A stretch of 16,860 nt of DNA from Sphingomonadaceae bacterium (GTDB lineage: Bacteria > Pseudomonadota > Alphaproteobacteria > Sphingomonadales > Sphingomonadaceae), in assembly GCA_019245455.1 (NCBI GenBank), contig JAFARM010000072.1, forward strand, positions 1-16,860. The letters run 5' to 3'. How positions within the stretch are numbered: the first letter of the stretch is position 1; the number at the start of each line of letters is the position of its first letter. Shown piece by piece: positions 1-7,245 of the stretch. The notes below the pieces were generated by a model. It searched no databases and was not told the origin of the DNA. It saw nothing but the letters and a program-made list of their open reading frames with translations. A program made the translations under genes and the position numbers.

Positions 1-690
1 GCCCCGGTCGTCGCGGTCGACGCGGACAGCAATGCCGATCATCTGCGCGCCAACACGCTGACGTCGTTCGCGCCCAACCTGACCGACGCCGCCAAGTTCA
101 GCTTCACCGCCCCCGGCCAGATCGGAACCGGCGCGCGGATGTCGACGGCCGAGCGCGCCTTCCACTTCACGCCGTCGGGCAAGATCGACAGCCGCCGCGC
201 GTTCAGCATCGGCGTCACCTCGCGCGTCACGGCCCCGGTCGCCGACACGACGCGTGCCGCCGCCGTTCCGCTCGAGGTCGCATCGACGGCCCCGGCGGCG
301 TACAACGTCGACCTTGCCGTCGGCTGGCGCAACTTCGCCGTGTCGGGCGGCTATGGCCGGGCGGACACCGCCGACACGCTGCCGCAGGCGCTGTCGCTGT
401 CGCTCAGCCCCCGGCGCGAGGCGCTCGACGCCGGCGTCAGCTATCGCGGCGCGAGCTGGAAGACGAGCCTGCAGATCGCCGCCGAGGAAGGTCCGCCGCT
501 GCTGCTCGGCGGCCTGACGCCGTCGCCGTCGCTGACCGAGCGACGTTACTCGGTCGAGGTCGGCGGGGCGTACTCGCTGACGCCGCGCCTGTCGGTGCTC
601 GGCGGCGTCAAGTACAAGGAACTGCTGACGCCGACCGATCCGCTGCGCCGCGATCAGGCCGTGTATCTCGGGACCGCCTTCACCTTCTAG
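1..690 (+). CDS. C-terminal part of an outer-membrane beta-barrel protein (5' end outside window)
   Basis: The reading frame is open from the first base and ends at TAG 688-690, so about 229 residues of a longer protein are visible. The last 110 or so residues look like alternating beta strands with turns (GWRNFAVSGGYGR, SVEVGGAYSLTPRLSVLGGVKY), and the protein ends in an aromatic residue, TAFTF, the usual C-terminal recognition signal for insertion of barrels by the BAM machinery. This supports an outer-membrane location. The upstream half (Ala/Thr/Val-rich, with FHFTPSGKIDSRRAF) is not a motif I recognise. It could be a porin-like protein or the tail of an autotransporter-like protein; the substrate cannot be read from this fragment. 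An internal ATG at 139 is not the start, because coding continues upstream of it. The next gene follows 34 bp downstream on the same strand. Confidence 0.7.
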   Translation, partial: APVVAVDADSNADHLRANTLTSFAPNLTDAAKFSFTAPGQIGTGARMSTAERAFHFTPSGKIDSRRAFSIGVTSRVTAPVADTTRAAAVPLEVASTAPAAYNVDLAVGWRNFAVSGGYGRADTADTLPQALSLSLSPRREALDAGVSYRGASWKTSLQIAAEEGPPLLLGGLTPSPSLTERRYSVEVGGAYSLTPRLSVLGGVKYKELLTPTDPLRRDQAVYLGTAFTF

Positions 691-724
691 TCGCGTCGCG
701 TTTGGCCTCGGCTGACGGAAATCG

Positions 725-1417
725 ATGATGCGTGTGATCGCCCTGCTTGCGCTTGGGTGCGCCGTTCCCGCGGCCGCGGCCGGGCGCTGGCACCCGCCCG
801 CTGCGCCGCACGCGCCCGTATCGTACGAGGCGGAGAACGCCGCCCTGCCGCCGCCGCAGCCGGGCGCGGCGCGGGTCGTCTTCATCGGCGACTCGATCAC
901 CTTCGGCTGGAAGAAGTACGAGCCGCAGCGCTTCGCCGACGGCACGTGGATCGACCGCGGCATCGCTGCCCAGACGTCGACGCAGATCGCCGCGCGGCTC
1001 GACGCCGACGCCCTCGCGCTGAAGCCGACCGTCGTCCACATCCTCGCCGGCGCCTGCGACATCGAAAAGGGCGACGCCTTCGTGCCGGAGGAGACGGTCG
1101 CCACCGTCGCCGCCATGGCCGGCCGGGCGCGGACGGCAGGCGCGAAGGTGGTCATCGGCTCGGTCCTGCCGGCGATCGACTATCCGTGGCGCAGCGGGGT
1201 CATGCCCGCACCCAAGGTGGCGGCGCTCAACCAGGCGCTGAAGGCGATGGCGGACGCGAACCACTATGTCTTCGCCGATTACTACGCTGTCCTCGTCGGC
1301 CCCGACGGCGGAATGCGCGCCGGCCTCGCACGCGACGGGGTCCACCCGCTCGCCGTCGGCTACCGGCTGATGGACCCCGTCGCCGATGCCGCCATCGCCG
1401 CCGCACAGGCGAACTGA
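725..1417 (+). CDS. Exported SGNH/GDSL-family hydrolase with altered block III
   Basis: This 230-residue protein starts with a short hydrophobic signal peptide (MMRVIALLALGCAVPAAAA, probable cleavage before Gly20), so it acts outside the inner membrane. ATG at 725 and ATG at 728 are both possible starts. SGNH block I is clear: FIGDSITFGW with nucleophile Ser57. Block II is RGIAAQTS with Gly79. Block V is DGVHP with Asp204 and His207, completing the Ser-Asp-His catalytic set. Block III, normally GxND, reads GACD (109-112), so the oxyanion-hole Asn is replaced by Cys111. The family hydrolyses esters or acyl groups on lipids, sugars or peptidoglycan-linked substrates; the substrate here is unknown. 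It lies between the barrel protein and yggS on the same strand. The family call is secure, but the activity is uncertain because of the Asn to Cys change. Confidence 0.85.
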   Translation: MMRVIALLALGCAVPAAAAGRWHPPAAPHAPVSYEAENAALPPPQPGAARVVFIGDSITFGWKKYEPQRFADGTWIDRGIAAQTSTQIAARLDADALALKPTVVHILAGACDIEKGDAFVPEETVATVAAMAGRARTAGAKVVIGSVLPAIDYPWRSGVMPAPKVAALNQALKAMADANHYVFADYYAVLVGPDGGMRAGLARDGVHPLAVGYRLMDPVADAAIAAAQAN

Positions 1418-1448
1418 CCCGCCGCTGGCCGAGGACACCGCGCGCCCC

Positions 1449-1454
1449 TATAGC
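1449..1454 (+). promoter_or_regulatory. Possible -10 element for yggS
   Basis: TATAGC lies 8 bp before the yggS ATG, and no Shine-Dalgarno-like purine run separates them. A start of transcription about 7 bp past the hexamer would fall within 2 bp of the ATG, giving a nearly leaderless mRNA. The -35 region is weak (CTGGCC at 1425-1430 with an 18-bp spacer). This is inferred from spacing only. Confidence 0.3.
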
Positions 1455-1462
1455 GGTCGGCA

Positions 1463-2125
1463 ATGCCGCCCGAACCCGCCGATCGCCTGAACGCTGTCCG
1501 AAACGCCATCGACCGGGCCGCCCGTCGCGCCGGCCGCGACGGCGACGTCGAGCTGATCGCCGTGTCGAAGACGCAGCCGGCGGAGGCGATCGCACCGCTG
1601 ATCGCCGCCGGGCAGACCAGCTTCGGCGAGAACCGGGTGCAGGAGGCGGCGGCGAAGTGGCCGGCGCTGATCGCCGCGCACCCGCACCTCCGCCTCCACC
1701 TGGTCGGGCAGCTGCAGTCGAACAAGGCGCACGACGCGGTCGCGCTGTTCGACGCGATCCACAGCGTCGACCGACCGAGCCTCGTCGACGCGCTCGCCGC
1801 GGCGATGGCCGCGACCGGCCGGCGGCCCGACTGCTTCGTCCAGGTCAACATCGGTGCCGAGCCGCAGAAGGGCGGTGTCGCGCTCGGCGATCTTGCCGCA
1901 CTTCTCGACCGCGCCCGCGGCCTGCCCGTCGTTGGGCTGATGGCGGTGCCGCCGGCGGGGATCGAGCCCGCGCCCTTCTTCGCCCTGCTCGCCAAGCGGG
2001 CGCGCGAACACGGCCTCAGCGGGCTCAGCATGGGAATGTCGGACGACTATGAGACGGCGGTCGAGCTCGGCGCGACGTGCGTCCGTGTCGGGACGGCCCT
2101 GTTCGGCGCGCGTGCCAGCGGCTAA
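1463..2125 (+). CDS. yggS: YggS/PLPBP-family pyridoxal phosphate homeostasis protein
   Basis: This 220-residue protein has the full length of the YggS (PROSC) family, a fold-type III PLP-binding barrel without known catalytic turnover that controls vitamin B6 and amino-acid homeostasis in the cytoplasm. Visible signatures are LIAVSKTQPA, with the PLP-binding Lys36, then FGENRVQEA, HLVGQLQSNK, IHSVDRPSL, VQVNIGAEPQKGG, GLMAVPP, GLSMGMSDDYETAVELGAT and a C-terminal VRVGTALFG. These follow the family order closely. The ATG at 1463 places the N-terminal helix (RLNAVRNAIDRAARRAGR) correctly; there is no good Shine-Dalgarno sequence, see the -10 element at 1449. The gene lies 45 bp after the SGNH hydrolase and 27 bp before the peptidase gene, so the + strand genes may be partly co-transcribed. 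The antisense frame is also open for a long distance but is a shadow. Confidence 0.95.
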   Translation: MPPEPADRLNAVRNAIDRAARRAGRDGDVELIAVSKTQPAEAIAPLIAAGQTSFGENRVQEAAAKWPALIAAHPHLRLHLVGQLQSNKAHDAVALFDAIHSVDRPSLVDALAAAMAATGRRPDCFVQVNIGAEPQKGGVALGDLAALLDRARGLPVVGLMAVPPAGIEPAPFFALLAKRAREHGLSGLSMGMSDDYETAVELGATCVRVGTALFGARASG

Positions 2126-2152
2126 AGCGGCCGCAATCGTGGGGAGAGAAAC

Positions 2153-4276
2153 ATGAAAGCCATCCTGCTCGCCGGTGCCGCGCTGCTCGCGTCCGCCGCT
2201 GCTGCTGCCGAGAACCCGATCCTGGCACCCTGGACTGGGCCTTACGGCGGCGAGCCGAATTTCGCCACGGTCAGGGTCGCCGATTTCAAGCCCGCGCTCG
2301 AGACGGCGATGGCGATGGAGCAGAAGGAGATCGACGCGATTGCCAACAACCCCGCGCCGCCGACCTTCGACAACACGATCGTCGCGATGGAACGCGCCGG
2401 CGACGCCCTGACGCGCGCGCAGACCCTGTTCTTCGGCGTCTGGTCGTCGAACCTGAAGACGCCCGAAGTCGCCGCCGTCGAGACCGAGATGGCGCCCAAG
2501 CTGTCGGCGTTCGGCGACGCGATCACCCAGAACCCGAAGCTGTTCGCGCGAATCGACGCCGTCTATGCCTCGCCCGACAAGGCGAAGCTGACGCCCGAGC
2601 AGCAGCGCCTCGTCTGGGTCTACTGGAAACGCTTCACCCAGCAGGGGGCGAAGCTGTCGCCGGCCGACAAGAAGACGTTCGCCGCCAACAACGAGCGGCT
2701 GGCGGTGCTCTACGCCAAGTTCGCCCAGAACGAACTCGCCGACGAAGAAAACTACATCCTCGTCCTCGACCGGCCGGAGCAGCTGAAGGGGCTGAGCCAG
2801 GCGCAGGTCGCCGCCGCGGCGGCCGAAGGCGTCAAGCGGGGGCAGCCGGGCAAGTGGCTGATCGCCAACACGCGCTCGGCGATGGAGCCGTTCCTGACCT
2901 ACGCCGACGACCGCGCGAGCCGTGAGAAGGGGTTCCGGATGTGGACCATGCGCGGCGACAATGGCGGGGCGACCGACAACAACGCCATCGTCACCGAGAT
3001 CCTGCAGCTGCGCGCGGCCAACGCCAAGCTGATCGGCTACCCGACCTTCGCCCACTGGGTGCTGTCCGACCGCATGGCGAAGACGCCCAAAACCGCGATG
3101 GCGCTCGAGCTCGCGGCGTGGAAGCCGGCCGTGGCGCAGGTCCACAAGGACGTCGCGGTCATGCAGGCGGTGGTCGATGCCGAGACCAAGGCCGGCCAGC
3201 ACGCGGCGTTCCGCATCGCCCCGTGGGACTATCGCTACTACGCCGAGAAGGTGCGCAAGGCGAAGTACGACCTCGACCTCAACGAGGTGAAGCCGTACCT
3301 CCAGCTCGACCACGTCCGCGAGGCGATGTTCTTCGCCGCCGGCAAGGTCTACGGCTTCACCTTCACCAAGGTCGAAGGCCTGCCGGTCTTCCACCCCGAC
3401 GTGACCGTGTACGAGGTCAAGGACCGCGATGGGAAGCACCGCGGCCTGTGGTACTTCGACCCCTATGCCCGTGCCGGCAAGAACTCGGGCGCATGGATGA
3501 ACGCCTATCGCGAGCAGTCGACCTTTGACGGCGCGGTGCCGACGATCGTTTCGAACAACGCCAACTTCATCAAGGGAACGGACGGGCAGCCGACGACGCT
3601 GTCGTTCGACGACGCGCGGACGATGTTCCACGAATTCGGCCACGCGCTCCACGGGCTCAACTCGGCCGTCACCTATCCGATGCTGTCGGGGACGAACACG
3701 GTGCGCGACTTCGTCGAGTTCCCGAGCCAGCTGAACGAGAATTGGTTCACCACGCCCGAGGTTCAGCGCCTGCTGGTCAACGCCAAGGGCGAGCCGCTGC
3801 CGCAGGCGCTGGTCGACAAGATCAGGCGCGCGCAGACATTCAACGAGGCGTTCGGCGTCGTCGAGGCGCAGGCGTCGGCGATCGTCGACCTCGAACTCCA
3901 CCTCGCCGGCTCGACCCCGATCGAGCCGCACGCGTTCGAGAAGAAGGCGCTCGCCGACCTCGGGATGCCGGCCGAAATCGTCATGCGGCACCGCATCCCG
4001 CAGTTCGGCCATGTCTTCGCGGGCGACGGCTATTCGGCGGGCTATTACGGCTATCTGTGGGCCGCCGTGCTCGACTATGATGCGTTCAGCGCCTTTACCG
4101 AGGCGGGCGGGCCGTACGATCCAGTCGTCGCCAAGCGGCTGCACGACACGATCACCAGCGTCGGCAACACCGTCGATCCGGCCGTCGCCTATCGCAACTT
4201 CCGCGGCCGCGATCCGAAGGTCGATGCGTACCTGCGCGCCAAGGGGTTCCCGGTGCCGGTGGCGGGCACCAACTAA
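2153..4276 (+). CDS. dcp: Exported M3-family zinc metallopeptidase (peptidyl-dipeptidase Dcp type)
   Basis: This 707-residue protein matches the usual length of the oligopeptidase A/Dcp branch of family M3. It begins with a signal peptide (MKAILLAGAALLASAAAAA), pointing to the periplasm, where Dcp-type enzymes release dipeptides from peptide C-termini. The zinc site is explicit: HEFGH at 493-497, with the third ligand Glu522 in DFVEFPSQLNENW. Flanking family motifs are GLWYFDPYARAGKNSGAW, NNANF, FSFDDARTMF-like sequence before the HEFGH, and near the C-terminus FGHVFAGDGYSAGYYGYLW, which lines the substrate cleft. The start at 2153 is supported by GGGGAGAG 5-12 bp upstream. The 3' end overlaps the convergent VanZ-like gene by 4 bp (4273-4276), leaving no room for an intrinsic terminator. 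Signal peptides are common in sphingomonad and xanthomonad members, while E. coli Dcp is described mainly as cytoplasmic or periplasmic; export here is inferred from the N-terminus. Confidence 0.92.
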   Translation: MKAILLAGAALLASAAAAAENPILAPWTGPYGGEPNFATVRVADFKPALETAMAMEQKEIDAIANNPAPPTFDNTIVAMERAGDALTRAQTLFFGVWSSNLKTPEVAAVETEMAPKLSAFGDAITQNPKLFARIDAVYASPDKAKLTPEQQRLVWVYWKRFTQQGAKLSPADKKTFAANNERLAVLYAKFAQNELADEENYILVLDRPEQLKGLSQAQVAAAAAEGVKRGQPGKWLIANTRSAMEPFLTYADDRASREKGFRMWTMRGDNGGATDNNAIVTEILQLRAANAKLIGYPTFAHWVLSDRMAKTPKTAMALELAAWKPAVAQVHKDVAVMQAVVDAETKAGQHAAFRIAPWDYRYYAEKVRKAKYDLDLNEVKPYLQLDHVREAMFFAAGKVYGFTFTKVEGLPVFHPDVTVYEVKDRDGKHRGLWYFDPYARAGKNSGAWMNAYREQSTFDGAVPTIVSNNANFIKGTDGQPTTLSFDDARTMFHEFGHALHGLNSAVTYPMLSGTNTVRDFVEFPSQLNENWFTTPEVQRLLVNAKGEPLPQALVDKIRRAQTFNEAFGVVEAQASAIVDLELHLAGSTPIEPHAFEKKALADLGMPAEIVMRHRIPQFGHVFAGDGYSAGYYGYLWAAVLDYDAFSAFTEAGGPYDPVVAKRLHDTITSVGNTVDPAVAYRNFRGRDPKVDAYLRAKGFPVPVAGTN

Positions 4277-4611
4277 CGGGCGAAGGCGCGCCGGACGAGG
4301 GCAACGGCGGCGAGCGCCACGCCCGCCGCCGCCGTATCCGCGATCCAGTCGGCCCATTCGGCGTCGCGGGCGATAGCGGGGAGCGCTTGCAGCCCCTCGA
4401 TCGCGCCGCCGAGCGCCGACAGCGCGGCAAGGACGGCGAGCAGCCGCGCGCGCGGCCACGCCCAGGCGGCGAGCACCGCCAGCGCGACGAAGGCGGCGAT
4501 GTGGTTGACCTTGTCGCCGTGGCCGAGATCGGGCGCTTCGTTCCCCGGCACCAGCGCCGCGGCGAGGACGAAAGCGAGGACGGCAACGAACAGCCAGCGG
4601 CGGAGCGTCAT
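4273..4611 (-). CDS. VanZ-like small membrane protein
   Basis: This 112-residue protein has three or four hydrophobic segments (about 5-22, 36-53, 58-70 and 90-108) and the pattern typical of short VanZ-like proteins: HGDKVNHIAAF (33-41), GGAIEGLQ (68-75) and EWADWIADTAAAGVAL (85-100). It is predicted to sit in the inner membrane. VanZ in enterococci gives low-level teicoplanin resistance, but most short homologues have no known role, so no function is assigned. The start was chosen at the ATG 4611-4609, not at the upstream codon of the longer open frame: it begins exactly at the VanZ-like region and overlaps the stop of the L,D-transpeptidase gene as ATGA, suggesting translational coupling. 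The stop TAG overlaps the dcp stop on the opposite strand. Confidence 0.82.
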   Translation of the reverse strand: MTLRRWLFVAVLAFVLAAALVPGNEAPDLGHGDKVNHIAAFVALAVLAAWAWPRARLLAVLAALSALGGAIEGLQALPAIARDAEWADWIADTAAAGVALAAVALVRRAFAR

Positions 4612-5108
4612 CGGATCTCGATCCGGCTGTCGCGGCCTAGGTGCGGCAGCAGCGCCGCCAGCGCGTCGCGCGCGATCGCGACGCAGCCCTCGGTCGCACC
4701 CTCGCCCGCGCAGTGGAGGAAGATCGCGCTGCCCCGCCCCGCAACCGGCGGGGCGTCGTTCCAGCCGATGACGACGACGATGTCGTACAGCGCGTCGTCG
4801 CGCCACATCCGCTCGGCCGAGAAGGGGTGAGGGTGGGTGACGGCCCGATTATAGGCGGGGTCGGCCGGGTCGTCGGACCAGCCATCGTCGGGCCGGGTCC
4901 AGCGCCAAGCCAGGCCCGTCGCCGGCGGATCTAGGCCGCGATCCGGGCGCAGCCAAAGCTCGCGCAACGGGAACGACCCCATCGGCGTCGCGCCGTCGCC
5001 CTCGCGCTTGGCCGCCGCCGCGACCGCCCCGCCGCGGCCGATGCGGCACGGCGTCACCGCGCCGTCGGCGGTGAGCGTCAGCGCGCGCGTGTCGACCCTC
5101 AGGATCAC
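4608..5108 (-). CDS. L,D-transpeptidase (YkuD-type catalytic domain)
   Basis: This 166-residue single-domain protein has no obvious signal peptide. Motifs are GDGATPMGSFPL (38-48), NRAVTHPHPFSAERMW (87-102), LYDIVVVIGWN (108-117), AIFLHCA with His132, and the active-site loop TEGCVAI with Cys142. This is the compact YkuD/ErfK-like group in which the canonical SHGCIR is replaced by TEGC. L,D-transpeptidases form 3-3 peptidoglycan cross-links or attach proteins to the wall using a cysteine nucleophile; the exact reaction here is not shown. The GTG start at 5108-5106 overlaps the ribA stop as GTGA, and the sequence LRVDTRALTL begins where the domain begins. The longer open frame upstream is a shadow of ribA. 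The absence of an export signal is odd for a wall enzyme, although this subfamily is often annotated without one. Confidence 0.85.
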   Translation of the reverse strand: MILRVDTRALTLTADGAVTPCRIGRGGAVAAAAKREGDGATPMGSFPLRELWLRPDRGLDPPATGLAWRWTRPDDGWSDDPADPAYNRAVTHPHPFSAERMWRDDALYDIVVVIGWNDAPPVAGRGSAIFLHCAGEGATEGCVAIARDALAALLPHLGRDSRIEIR

Positions 5109-6328
5109 AGGTAATGCCCGCTGCGGTCGCGCTTGGTCGCCAGATACTGCGCGTTGTGCGGGTTCGGCGGCATGGCGTGGCCGACGCGCTCGGCGACCGC
5201 GATCCCATGCGCGGCGAGCGCTGCGACCTTGTCGGGATTGTTCGTCAGCAGGCGGACGGCGCCGACGCCGAGCAGGCGGAGCATCGTCGCGGCGACGGCG
5301 AAGTCGCGCTCGTCGGGTTCGAAGCCGAGGCGCAGGTTGGCGTCGACCGTGTCGAACCCCTGGTCCTGCAGCGCATAGGCGCGCAATTTGTTGATCAGCC
5401 CGATGCCGCGCCCCTCCTGCTGCAGGTAGAGGAGGATGCCGCCGCCGGCGTCGCGGATCGCGGCGATGGCGGCGCGCAGCTGCGGCCCGCAGTCGCACTT
5501 CAGGCTGCCGAGCACGTCGCCGGTCAGGCACGCCGAGTGCAGCCGCGTCAGCGCCGGCGCGGCCGTGGCGTGCGGCCCGATCAGCAGGGCCAGGTGCTCG
5601 GGGCCCCCTTCGGCCGGGCGGAAGGCGACGACCTCGGTATCGGGCGCGCCGTCCAGGGGCAGGCGCGCGCGGGTGACGATGCGCAGCCGGTCGGCGCGGG
5701 CATAGGCCAGGACGTCGGCGGCGGGGACGGTGAGGGGCGAAATAACTGTTTCATTGACACCCGCATCACGCTTTCCGCTCACCGCCACCGCGAACACCGC
5801 CGGCAGCACCCCGCCGAGCTTCGCCAGCCGCACGCCAGCCGCCGCCGCCTCGGCCAGCGGCCCGGCGTCGCGCGTCCGGAACGGCCCCTTCAGCGGCACG
5901 GCGAGGTCCATCGCCGGATCGACGGTCGCAACGCTGGCGGCAAGGTCGAGCCACGCCGGCCGCTCGATCCACACCACGCCGCCGCCCGCCGCCGGCCGTT
6001 GGTTGACGAGGTGGAGGACGGCGGCCCTTCGGTGACTGACGATCATCCCGGGGCGCTGCCCCCCCTCCCCTTTAGGGGAGGGGGTCGGGGGGTGGGGAAG
6101 TCGATTTGTATCAGCCGCTACTTCCCCACCCCCGGCCCCTCCCCTAAAGGGGAGGGGAGACTCGAGTCGCATCAACGTTGCGTCGTCCGCCAGCTCGACC
6201 GCCAGCACATCGAGCGCGCCGCTCGCCCCTGTCACCCGCACGATGCGCCCGCGGCGCAGCTCGTCGACGGCGCGCGCGACCGCCGTCGCTGCCGCCTCGC
6301 CCATCGGCGGTGCCGCCGCGGTGCTCAT
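5105..6328 (-). CDS. ribA: GTP cyclohydrolase II with an in-frame repeat insertion
   Basis: RibA opens GTP to 2,5-diamino-6-ribosylamino-4-pyrimidinone 5'-phosphate, the first committed step of riboflavin synthesis, in the cytosol. The C-terminal half is a clear match: HSACLTGDVLGSLKCDCGPQL with zinc ligands Cys267, Cys278 and Cys280, then YLQQEGRGIGLINK, YALQDQGFDTVDAN, ERDFAVAATMLRLLG and VRLLTNNPDK. Residues 1 to about 200 form the N-terminal region seen in long alphaproteobacterial RibA proteins (RAVDELRRGRIV, MIVSHRRAAVLHLVNQR). Residues of about 58-94 (PLPFRGGAGGG ... PTPSPKGEGG) are encoded by a palindromic repeat and split this region, making the protein 407 residues, longer than I would expect. 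The catalytic half is intact, so the gene is probably functional. The ATG at 6328 lies 12 bp after the xthA stop, and the 3' end overlaps the L,D-transpeptidase start. Confidence 0.93.
   Translation of the reverse strand: MSTAAAPPMGEAAATAVARAVDELRRGRIVRVTGASGALDVLAVELADDATLMRLESPLPFRGGAGGGEVAADTNRLPHPPTPSPKGEGGQRPGMIVSHRRAAVLHLVNQRPAAGGGVVWIERPAWLDLAASVATVDPAMDLAVPLKGPFRTRDAGPLAEAAAAGVRLAKLGGVLPAVFAVAVSGKRDAGVNETVISPLTVPAADVLAYARADRLRIVTRARLPLDGAPDTEVVAFRPAEGGPEHLALLIGPHATAAPALTRLHSACLTGDVLGSLKCDCGPQLRAAIAAIRDAGGGILLYLQQEGRGIGLINKLRAYALQDQGFDTVDANLRLGFEPDERDFAVAATMLRLLGVGAVRLLTNNPDKVAALAAHGIAVAERVGHAMPPNPHNAQYLATKRDRSGHYL
6056..6160. repeat. Palindromic repeat element inside ribA
   Basis: Two arms of about 39 bp (6062-6100 and 6121-6159) are near-perfect inverted copies built on GGGGAAG / CTTCCCC and CCCCTCCCCTTTAGGGG, with a 20-bp spacer at 6101-6120. 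Each arm also contains its own short palindrome around TTTA/TAAA. The base composition (long runs of C or G) is unlike the surrounding coding sequence. The element keeps the ribA frame open and adds about 36 residues. It resembles the short extragenic palindromes seen in sphingomonad genomes; family membership is inferred from appearance. Confidence 0.85.
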
Positions 6329-6340
6329 CGCGCCGCCGGC

Positions 6341-7129
6341 TCAGACATCGAAGGTCGCGATCTGCGGCACGTGGTCGGACGGCTTGGCCCACAGCCGCGC
6401 CTCTTCGAGCACCGCGAACCCCGTCGCCGCCCGTCCGACCGCCGGCGACGCCCAGACATGGTCGAGCCGCCGCCCGCGATCGTTGACCGTATGATCGACG
6501 TTCCGATAGCTCCACCAGGTGAACAGCCGCGCCGGCGGCGGCACGAAGCGGCGGCCGATATCCGTCCAGTCGTGGCTCTGGTCGAGCCCGGTCAGCGCCG
6601 CGACCTCGACCGGCGTATGGCTGACGACGTCGAGCAGCGCCCTGTGGCTCCACACGTCGCACTCCAGCGGCGCGATGTTGAGGTCGCCGACCAGCACCGT
6701 GTCGTCGCGCAGCGCTTCCGACCAGCGCGTCATGCGCTCGACGAAGGCGAGCTTCTGCGCGAACTTCGGGTTCGCCGCCGGGTCGGGCACGTCGCCGCCG
6801 GCCGGCACGTAGACGTTCTCGATCAGCAGTCCGTTCGGCAGCCGCGCGCCGATGTGCCGCGCCTCGCCATTGTCCTGCCAGTCGAAGCGGCGCTCTTCCC
6901 TCAGCGGCAGCTTGGACAGCGTCGCGACGCCGTGGTGCATCTTCTGACCGCAGACCAGGCGATGGTGGTAGCCGAGCCGCTCGAACAGCGCGTGCGGGAA
7001 GGCGGCGTCGACGACCTTGGTCTCCTGCAGGCACAGGACGTCGGGCGCGTGCTCGGTCAGGAAGCGCTCGACGATGTCGAGGCGGAATCGGACCGAGTTG
7101 ATGTTCCAGGTGGCAATCGTCAGTGGCAT
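6341..7129 (-). CDS. xthA: Exodeoxyribonuclease III
   Basis: This 262-residue protein of the exonuclease-endonuclease-phosphatase fold has the standard ExoIII length. Motifs in order are IATWNINSVRFR (4-15), CLQETK with the metal-binding Glu, YVPAGGDVPD, VGDLNIAP (catalytic Asp and Asn), WWSYRN, RRLDHVWAS and the C-terminal SDHVPQ with the catalytic His. The enzyme is the major AP endonuclease and 3'-5' exonuclease on double-stranded DNA in base excision repair. The start ATG (7129-7127) begins the family's usual first strand. It is the first gene of the - strand unit xthA-ribA-L,D-transpeptidase-vanZ, with 12 bp to ribA. A perfect 8-bp inverted repeat lies directly before the start codon, see the entry at 7130. 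Confidence 0.96.
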   Translation of the reverse strand: MPLTIATWNINSVRFRLDIVERFLTEHAPDVLCLQETKVVDAAFPHALFERLGYHHRLVCGQKMHHGVATLSKLPLREERRFDWQDNGEARHIGARLPNGLLIENVYVPAGGDVPDPAANPKFAQKLAFVERMTRWSEALRDDTVLVGDLNIAPLECDVWSHRALLDVVSHTPVEVAALTGLDQSHDWTDIGRRFVPPPARLFTWWSYRNVDHTVNDRGRRLDHVWASPAVGRAATGFAVLEEARLWAKPSDHVPQIATFDV

Positions 7130-7156
7130 CGGCCGTCACTTAGGGGCGGACGGCCG
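7130..7156 (-). promoter_or_regulatory. Hairpin abutting the xthA start codon
   Basis: CGGCCGTC (7130-7137) and GACGGCCG (7149-7156) are perfect inverted copies with an 11-nt loop. In the xthA message the stem would end immediately before the AUG and cover the place where a Shine-Dalgarno sequence should be. It may influence translation, or it may be chance in GC-rich DNA. Confidence 0.35.
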
Positions 7157-7191
7157 ATCGGGGAAGGCGGATGCCGTTATGGAGGACAGTC

Positions 7192-7245
7192 GTGCTCACC
7201 ACGCCCGGCGTGCTTACCATCCACGCCGTCCTTACCACCCACGGC
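7192..7245. repeat. Three-copy 18-bp tandem repeat
   Basis: Units at 7192-7209, 7210-7227 and 7228-7245 follow the pattern GTSCTYACCAYNCMCGSC and differ at a few positions. The array runs directly into the larger inverted repeat that starts at 7245, so the two may be parts of one element. A + strand frame through it would encode a VLTTPG-type hexapeptide repeat, but no gene signals accompany it. Confidence 0.7.

Noticed and set aside
1448..4459. Very long - strand open frame (about 1000 codons) opposite yggS and dcp
   Set aside because: Arg/Gly/Asp-rich translation without motifs; it is the antisense shadow of strongly conserved + strand genes in GC-rich DNA.
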